Shown piece by piece: positions 59,401-64,000 of a stretch of 64,000 bases of DNA. The DNA is from Candidatus Onthovicinus excrementipullorum (GTDB lineage Bacteria > Bacillota > Clostridia > Oscillospirales > Acutalibacteraceae): contig DVHG01000010.1 in assembly GCA_018712345.1 (NCBI GenBank), positions 1-64,000 of the forward strand, written 5' to 3'. The notes under the pieces were generated by a model. It saw only the letters and a list, made by a program, of their open reading frames with translations. It was not told the DNA's origin and searched no databases. A program made the position numbers and the translations under genes. Position 1 is the first letter of the stretch. The number at the start of each line of letters is the position of its first letter.

Positions 59401-60750
59401 ATGGACAAAAACCAGCAATTATCCGGGCTGCGGGGGCGGAGTGCTGCCGTCCGGAGGAGTACCGTGATAAAAAAGAGTATGGCCGTCCTCCTGTCCTGTG
59501 CAGGGGTGGCGGGGCTTTTTCTGCCCGCCGCAGGATATGCGACGGACACTACTTTATATTCTGTAACGGTGTTTGGGTCCGTATTCTCCCATCTCGTATA
59601 TGAACACACGCCCGTCCCGTTCCCGATCTTTACAAAGCTCTTTGCCCTGGCAATCCCGGTGATGATCCTGGCGGGCGCGGTCCTGCTGCTGTGCCGCAGA
59701 TATAAGCCGGCCGCGGCCTGCTATGGGTTTGGGGCGCTGTCCGCTGCGGCATGGATGCTCAACGCAGGCGCAACGGCCGCCAATCTGACGGAATACGGCG
59801 CGCGCGGGGCGGAGAGCTCCCTGCTCCCGGGGGCGGCGCTGATTCTGGCGGCCTGCGCGCTGGCGGCAGTGCTCGCCCTCTGGGCGGATCGGACGGCCAG
59901 CATTTCTGAGACCGTGTTCCTGCTGCTGGCCTGCGTCAGTGTCGGGAGCGTGGCCTTTATCACCTTTTATATGTTTATTCAGGGGCTTCCGGCGATCTTC
60001 CAGATTGGGTTGGGGGAGTTCCTGTTCGGGACACAGTGGGCCCCTACGGCCGCGGAGCCGTCGTTCGGCATTGCGTACATGGTACTCGCCTCCCTGTTCG
60101 GGACAGCGGGCGCGATCGTGATCGGCGTCCCGATCGGGCTGATGACGGCGGTATTTCTGGCGGAGCTGGCGCCCCGGTGGGTTACTGCGGTGGTGCGGCC
60201 CGCGGTGGAGCTGCTGGCGGGAATCCCGTCGGTGATCTATGGCTTTTTCGGCATGCGGGTGGTCGTCCCCCTGCTGCGGGATCTCTTCCCCGGTAAGACA
60301 AACGGGGACAGCCTGCTGGCGGTGATCCTCATCCTGAGCATCATGATCCTGCCCACGATTGTCAACGTGGCGGAGAATGCCCTCCGCGCCGTACCGCAAT
60401 CGTACAAGGAGGCGTCCCTCGCGCTGGGGAATACGCAGATCGGCACCATTTTTAAGGTGCAGATCCCGGCCGCGCGGTCGGGAATTCTGGCAGGGGTCAT
60501 CCTGGGTGTAGGACGCGCCATCGGCGAGACAATGGCGATCATCATGGTCGCCGGGAATATTGTGCAGTTCCCCGAGCTGCTCGGTGCGGTCCGGCCGCTG
60601 ACCTCCGGCATCACCTTTGAAATGGGGTATGCCACCGGACTTCACCGGCAGGCGCTTTTCGGAATTGGGCTGGTCCTGTTTGCGTTCATCATGATTATTA
60701 ACATCGTATTCAATATCATTTCCAGAAAGGGGGCGACCCGCCGTGCGTAA
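59401..60750 (+). CDS. pstC: Phosphate ABC transporter permease with N-terminal extension
   Basis: A 449-residue permease. Residues from about 170 on are standard PstC, with the EAA-type loop EASLALGNTQIGTIFKVQIPAA and GRAIGETMAIIMVAGN. The first ~165 residues are extra: a helix with LLSCAGVAGLFLPAAG, an outer loop of about 35 residues, and three further helices. Usual PstC proteins have about 290-330 residues, so this is a clear fusion or extension of unknown role. No frameshift. It ends overlapping pstA by eight bases. Confidence 0.92.
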   Translation: MDKNQQLSGLRGRSAAVRRSTVIKKSMAVLLSCAGVAGLFLPAAGYATDTTLYSVTVFGSVFSHLVYEHTPVPFPIFTKLFALAIPVMILAGAVLLLCRRYKPAAACYGFGALSAAAWMLNAGATAANLTEYGARGAESSLLPGAALILAACALAAVLALWADRTASISETVFLLLACVSVGSVAFITFYMFIQGLPAIFQIGLGEFLFGTQWAPTAAEPSFGIAYMVLASLFGTAGAIVIGVPIGLMTAVFLAELAPRWVTAVVRPAVELLAGIPSVIYGFFGMRVVVPLLRDLFPGKTNGDSLLAVILILSIMILPTIVNVAENALRAVPQSYKEASLALGNTQIGTIFKVQIPAARSGILAGVILGVGRAIGETMAIIMVAGNIVQFPELLGAVRPLTSGITFEMGYATGLHRQALFGIGLVLFAFIMIINIVFNIISRKGATRRA

Positions 60751-61636
60751 CAAAGCTGCAAGCGCAAATCCGGCTGGGTCCCTGCACGTGCGCCGCAGGC
60801 GCCCGGGGGACGCCGCCCTGCGCGGTGTGATCTGGGCCTGCGCGGCCGTGACGGTGCTGATCCTTGTCCTGATCCTCGGGCATATCCTCATCAACGGGCT
60901 GCCCAATATCAGTTGGGAGTTCCTGACCTCCCGGTATTCGGCGGCCAAAAACGGCTCCAAGGGGATTTTGCCCATGATCATCAACACACTCTATGTGGTG
61001 GTCATCACCCTGCTGATCGCCGCGCCGGTCGGGATCGGGTGCGCGGTCTACCTGACCCAGTACGCCAGACAGGGGCGGCTGGTGCGCCTGATCCGTTTTA
61101 CGACGGAGGTGCTCTCCGGCATCCCGTCGATTATCTTCGGTCTGTTTGGGTACGCCTTTTTCTGCATCAAGTTCCAGTGGGGGTACAGTATTCTGGCCGG
61201 CTGCTTTACCATGGCGATCTGCATCCTGCCCACGATCGTGCGCACCACGGAGGAGGCGCTGCTGGCCGTTCCGGAGGGCTATCTGGAGGGGGCGATGTCC
61301 CTGGGGGCGCCAAAGTTACGGGTTATCTTCACCATCCTGCTGCCGTGCGCCATGCCCGGTATCCTGACGGCGGTCATCCTGGCCATGGGGCGGATCGTGG
61401 GGGAGACGGCCGCGCTGCTGTTTACGGTTGGCGTCTCCGGCTACCGCCTGCCGGATGAGATCTTTGGCCACGTCATGGATCAGGGGTGCACGCTGTCCCT
61501 GTTCCTGTATAACTCCGCTATGAACGGCAAGGATCCCATCGGGATCCCCTACGCCACGGCGGCGGTGCTGCTGATTCTGGTGTTCCTGCTCAACAGGATT
61601 GCGGGGCTTTTGGCGCGCCGGCTTCGGAAAAAATAA
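60743..61636 (+). CDS. pstA: Phosphate ABC transporter permease PstA
   Basis: A 297-residue six-helix permease of normal size. EAA loop: EGAMSLGAPKLRVIFTILLPCA; also LSGIPSIIFGLFGYAFF and GRIVGETAALLFTVG. Start GTG overlaps pstC. With PstC it forms the phosphate channel. Confidence 0.94.
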   Translation: MRNKAASANPAGSLHVRRRRPGDAALRGVIWACAAVTVLILVLILGHILINGLPNISWEFLTSRYSAAKNGSKGILPMIINTLYVVVITLLIAAPVGIGCAVYLTQYARQGRLVRLIRFTTEVLSGIPSIIFGLFGYAFFCIKFQWGYSILAGCFTMAICILPTIVRTTEEALLAVPEGYLEGAMSLGAPKLRVIFTILLPCAMPGILTAVILAMGRIVGETAALLFTVGVSGYRLPDEIFGHVMDQGCTLSLFLYNSAMNGKDPIGIPYATAAVLLILVFLLNRIAGLLARRLRKK

Positions 61637-61667
61637 CAGGCTATAAATAACACCGGGAGGAAAACTG

Positions 61668-62429
61668 ATGGCAACTCAGACGAAAATATCTATTCGAGAG
61701 CTCAACCTGTACTATTCGGATTTTCACGCGCTGAAAAATATCAGCATGGAGATTCCCGAGCACCAGATCACGGCCTTTATCGGGCCGTCAGGTTGCGGGA
61801 AATCGACCTGTATCAAGACGCTCAACCGCATGAACGATCTGGTGGAGGGCTGCCGGATCACCGGGGAGGTCAAGATTGACGGGGAGGATATTTATCACCC
61901 CGACACGGATGTGACGCTGCTGCGCAAGCGCGCCGGCATGGTGTTCCAGAAGCCAAATCCCTTCCCCATGAGCGTGTATGACAACATCGCCTACGGGCCG
62001 CGCGTGCACGGAATCCGGAAAAAGGCCCGGCTCGATGAGATCGTCGAGCAGTCCCTGCGGGAGGCCGCCCTCTGGGACGAGGTGAAGGACCGCCTGAAAA
62101 AGCCGGCGCTCGGCCTCTCCGGCGGGCAGCACCAGCGGCTGTGCATTGCCCGGGCGCTCGCCGTGGAGCCGGAGATCCTGCTCATGGACGAGCCGACCAG
62201 CGCGCTGGACCCGATCTCCACTACAAAGATCGAGGACCTGATGGCCGAGTTGAGGAAAAAGTATACCATCGTAATCGTCACTCATAACATGCAGCAGGCG
62301 GCCCGGATCAGCGACCGGACGGCATTTTTCCTGCTGGGGGAGCTGGTGGAGTACGACGAAACCGCCGTGATGTTCAATATGCCGCGTGATAAGCGGACGG
62401 AGGACTACATCACGGGAAGATTTGGATGA
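61668..62429 (+). CDS. pstB: Phosphate ABC transporter ATPase
   Basis: A 253-residue ATPase. Walker [10 protein letters not shown], signature LSGGQHQRL, Walker [13 protein letters not shown] and the switch His in [13 protein letters not shown]. The start [19 protein letters not shown] is typical PstB. GGGAGG is seven bases before the ATG. Confidence 0.97.
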   Translation: MATQTKISIRELNLYYSDFHALKNISMEIPEHQITAFIGPSGCGKSTCIKTLNRMNDLVEGCRITGEVKIDGEDIYHPDTDVTLLRKRAGMVFQKPNPFPMSVYDNIAYGPRVHGIRKKARLDEIVEQSLREAALWDEVKDRLKKPALGLSGGQHQRLCIARALAVEPEILLMDEPTSALDPISTTKIEDLMAELRKKYTIVIVTHNMQQAARISDRTAFFLLGELVEYDETAVMFNMPRDKRTEDYITGRFG

Positions 62430-62446
62430 GAGGAGCGGCACGGAAT

Positions 62447-63115
62447 ATGCCAAGGAATTTATTTGAACGTGAGATGCAGCAGCTGCGCGCCGGGATTGTG
62501 GACATGGGACACGATGTGGACCTGGTGCTCGGAGACACGCTGGATGTGCTGAAAACGACAGACCCCGAGAGTGCCGCCCAGGTCGGCGAGCTCGAGGGGA
62601 CGGTGGACCGGTATGAGCGGCGGCTGGAGGATATGTGCGTTAATATCATTGCGCTCCAGCAGCCGCTCGCCTCTGACCTGCGCACCATAACTGCCGCATT
62701 AAAAATCGTCACAGATATGGAAAGAATCTCCGATCAGTGTTATGATATATGTGAGCTGATCCGAACGCTCACCTCCGGCGGGCATCCGATCCAGACACCG
62801 CCGAGGATTATCGAGATGATGAGGCACGCGCGGGGAATGTTTAATCTGGCGCTGGAGGCCTTTGTCTGCGGCGATGTGGATAAGGCCGAGCGCGTGTGCG
62901 GCAGCGATGACACGGTCGATAAGCTGTTTTCCCAGGCGGTACTGGAGGGGTGCTCCAACCTGTCGGGCAGGCTTGTCGAGATCCCGCGGGAGGTGGACTA
63001 TTTGTTCATCGCCAAATACATTGAGCGGATCGCGGATCACGCCACCAATATCGCGGAATGGGTCCTGTTCATCAAAACAGGGCGGCACCCCGATTCCGGC
63101 GTGAAAGGGAAGTGA
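62447..63115 (+). CDS. phoU: Phosphate signalling regulator PhoU
   Basis: A 222-residue all-helical protein with two PhoU repeats (metal-binding ExxxD patterns in MERISDQCYDICELIR and IERIADHATNIAEWV). It links PstB transport state to the PhoR kinase, keeping the regulon off when phosphate is plentiful. ATG at 62447 follows GAGGAG by 11 bases; the upstream ATG at 62426 overlapping pstB has no ribosome site. Confidence 0.94.
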   Translation: MPRNLFEREMQQLRAGIVDMGHDVDLVLGDTLDVLKTTDPESAAQVGELEGTVDRYERRLEDMCVNIIALQQPLASDLRTITAALKIVTDMERISDQCYDICELIRTLTSGGHPIQTPPRIIEMMRHARGMFNLALEAFVCGDVDKAERVCGSDDTVDKLFSQAVLEGCSNLSGRLVEIPREVDYLFIAKYIERIADHATNIAEWVLFIKTGRHPDSGVKGK

Positions 63116-63122
63116 AGAAACG

Positions 63123-63830
63123 ATGGCACTGGTTTATGTAGTGGATGATGAGGCGAATATCCGGCATCTTGCCGCGCTCGGTTTGCAGGATGCCGGTTAT
63201 GAGACCGTGGAGTTCTCCGCGGGCAGTGAACTGCTCGCCGCCCTGACTGCCAGAGAGCCGGACTGCGTGGTGCTGGACTGGATGATGCCGCAGCCGGACG
63301 GGCTGGAGGTATGCCGGCGCATGCGCGCGGAGAACCGCTGGCGGCACATTCCCGTCATTATGCTCACGGCGCGCGCGGACGAGGTGGATAAGATCCTGGG
63401 GCTGGAGCTTGGCGCAGATGACTACCTGACCAAGCCCTTCAGCGTCAAGGAGCTCTCCGCACGCGTCAAATCGCTGATCCGCCGCGTAGATTACCTGGCC
63501 TCCAAGGATGAATTGATGCGCAGCGGTGAGCTGGAGCTCGACTCCGCCCGCCATCGTGTCACCAAAAACGGGCAGGAGATCGCACTGAGCCTGCGGGAGT
63601 ATGAGCTGTTATATGAGCTGATGAAGCACCCTGGGCGTGTACTGACCCGTGAGATTTTGCTCAACCGGGTATGGAAGACGGATTTTGTGGGCGATACGCG
63701 CACGGTGGACGTGCATGTCCGCTACCTGCGCCAGAAGATCGAGGATGAGCCGGATAACCCCCGCTATATCCTGACGGTGCGCGGCGTCGGCTATCGCTTC
63801 GCCGAGCTGAAAGGGGAGCAGACCCCGTGA
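63123..63830 (+). CDS. phoP: PhoB/PhoP-like response regulator
   Basis: A 235-residue OmpR-family regulator. Receiver: acidic DDE at 8-10, phospho-acceptor Asp52 in VVLDWMMP, Lys in LTKPFSVKEL. The C-terminal winged helix reads LSLREYELLYELMKHPGRVL and TVDVHVRYLRQKIED. Its place after pst-phoU makes it the phosphate-starvation activator. It overlaps the kinase gene by four bases (GTGA). Confidence 0.92.
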   Translation: MALVYVVDDEANIRHLAALGLQDAGYETVEFSAGSELLAALTAREPDCVVLDWMMPQPDGLEVCRRMRAENRWRHIPVIMLTARADEVDKILGLELGADDYLTKPFSVKELSARVKSLIRRVDYLASKDELMRSGELELDSARHRVTKNGQEIALSLREYELLYELMKHPGRVLTREILLNRVWKTDFVGDTRTVDVHVRYLRQKIEDEPDNPRYILTVRGVGYRFAELKGEQTP

Positions 63831-64000
63831 AAAAACGGTTTATTCACATCGCGCTGATCTCCGTATCGGCGAGCCTTGCAGTCATGCTTCTGCTCGCGAT
63901 TCCGCTCACGCTGAGCGTGTATTTTCATGATATTCAGGTGGAGCTGCGCGGAATGCTGGTGCTGATCGCCAGTGATGAGGCGCAGATGGAGGCGGATCCG
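63827..64000 (+). CDS. Sensor histidine kinase PhoR-like, truncated by window end
   Basis: A GTG overlapping the phoP stop opens MKKRFIHIALISVSASLAVM, a cytosolic start plus first membrane helix, then an outer segment to the last base. Only 58 codons are visible. By position it is the phosphate sensor kinase; catalytic domains lie beyond the window. Confidence 0.8.
   Translation, partial: MKKRFIHIALISVSASLAVMLLLAIPLTLSVYFHDIQVELRGMLVLIASDEAQMEADP

Overview
The window is GC-rich chromosomal DNA from a Gram-positive, strictly fermentative-looking Bacillota, most likely a gut Clostridia of the Oscillospirales/Oscillospiraceae kind. This placement is inferred from strong AGGAGG ribosome sites, frequent GTG/TTG starts, sigma-A promoters, a CIRCE/HrcA operator, MecA, CsoR, Rnf-type membrane subunits, a uronate-degradation operon, and the short palindromic dispersed repeats common in such genomes. 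No similarity search was run.

Layout. 1-170 holds the 3' end of a 23S rRNA gene followed directly by a terminator, with no 5S gene. 326-9,000 is a patchwork of small metabolic genes (HAD phosphatases, YjbR-like protein, P-loop kinase, radical SAM, GrpB-pyrophosphatase fusion, GNAT, glyoxalase, metallo-beta-lactamase fold) with two decayed genes: a methyltransferase and a Nudix remnant. 9,000-13,300 holds a metal P-type ATPase with a CsoR-type operator inside its promoter, a sugar acetyltransferase, a broken MATE exporter and a CsoR regulator. 13,396-15,136 is a complete attenuator: promoter, six-codon leader ORF, antiterminator, terminator, then an Lsa-like ABC-F gene. 15,275-22,010 has a DUF885 lipoprotein, a Gly/Asn-rich lipoprotein and ilvB-ilvN-ilvC. 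22,310-29,157 carries a DUF815 ATPase, a YfbR-like nucleotidase, a MurL-MurD2 pair for an alternative route to D-Glu in peptidoglycan, and an EF-G paralogue. 29,243-37,588 holds a MarR-GNAT fusion, rpe, a MecA-like adaptor, a reduced rnfD-rnfE-rnfA set, a glycoside-hydrolase-like protein and an Old Yellow Enzyme family reductase.

37,806-43,079 (minus strand) encodes the full glucuronate route: uxaC, uxuA, an SDR mannonate oxidoreductase, eda and kdgK. Opposite it lie an AraC regulator and a GH13 amylase. 45,727-50,121 has a small anchored protein, htpG under a CIRCE element, a pyridoxal kinase and a second lipoprotein resembling the first. 50,122-51,336 has no genes and is packed with dispersed repeats. 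It leads into an accessory stretch: an ECF sigma/DUF4367 pair, a small secreted protein, then a strikingly AT-rich two-gene cassette (DUF5343 plus Swt1-type HEPN protein), the best candidate for an uncharacterised, horizontally acquired defence-like system. 54,675-58,182 (minus) is an FHA-RodA/FtsW-PBP cell-wall cluster. 58,429-64,000 is the phosphate operon pstS-C-A-B-phoU-phoB-phoR, the last gene cut by the window edge.

Coordinates of starts were chosen from Shine-Dalgarno spacing and often differ from the longest open frame. Family names come from recognised motifs in the translations; promoters, hairpins and repeats were found by eye and not folded or scored.
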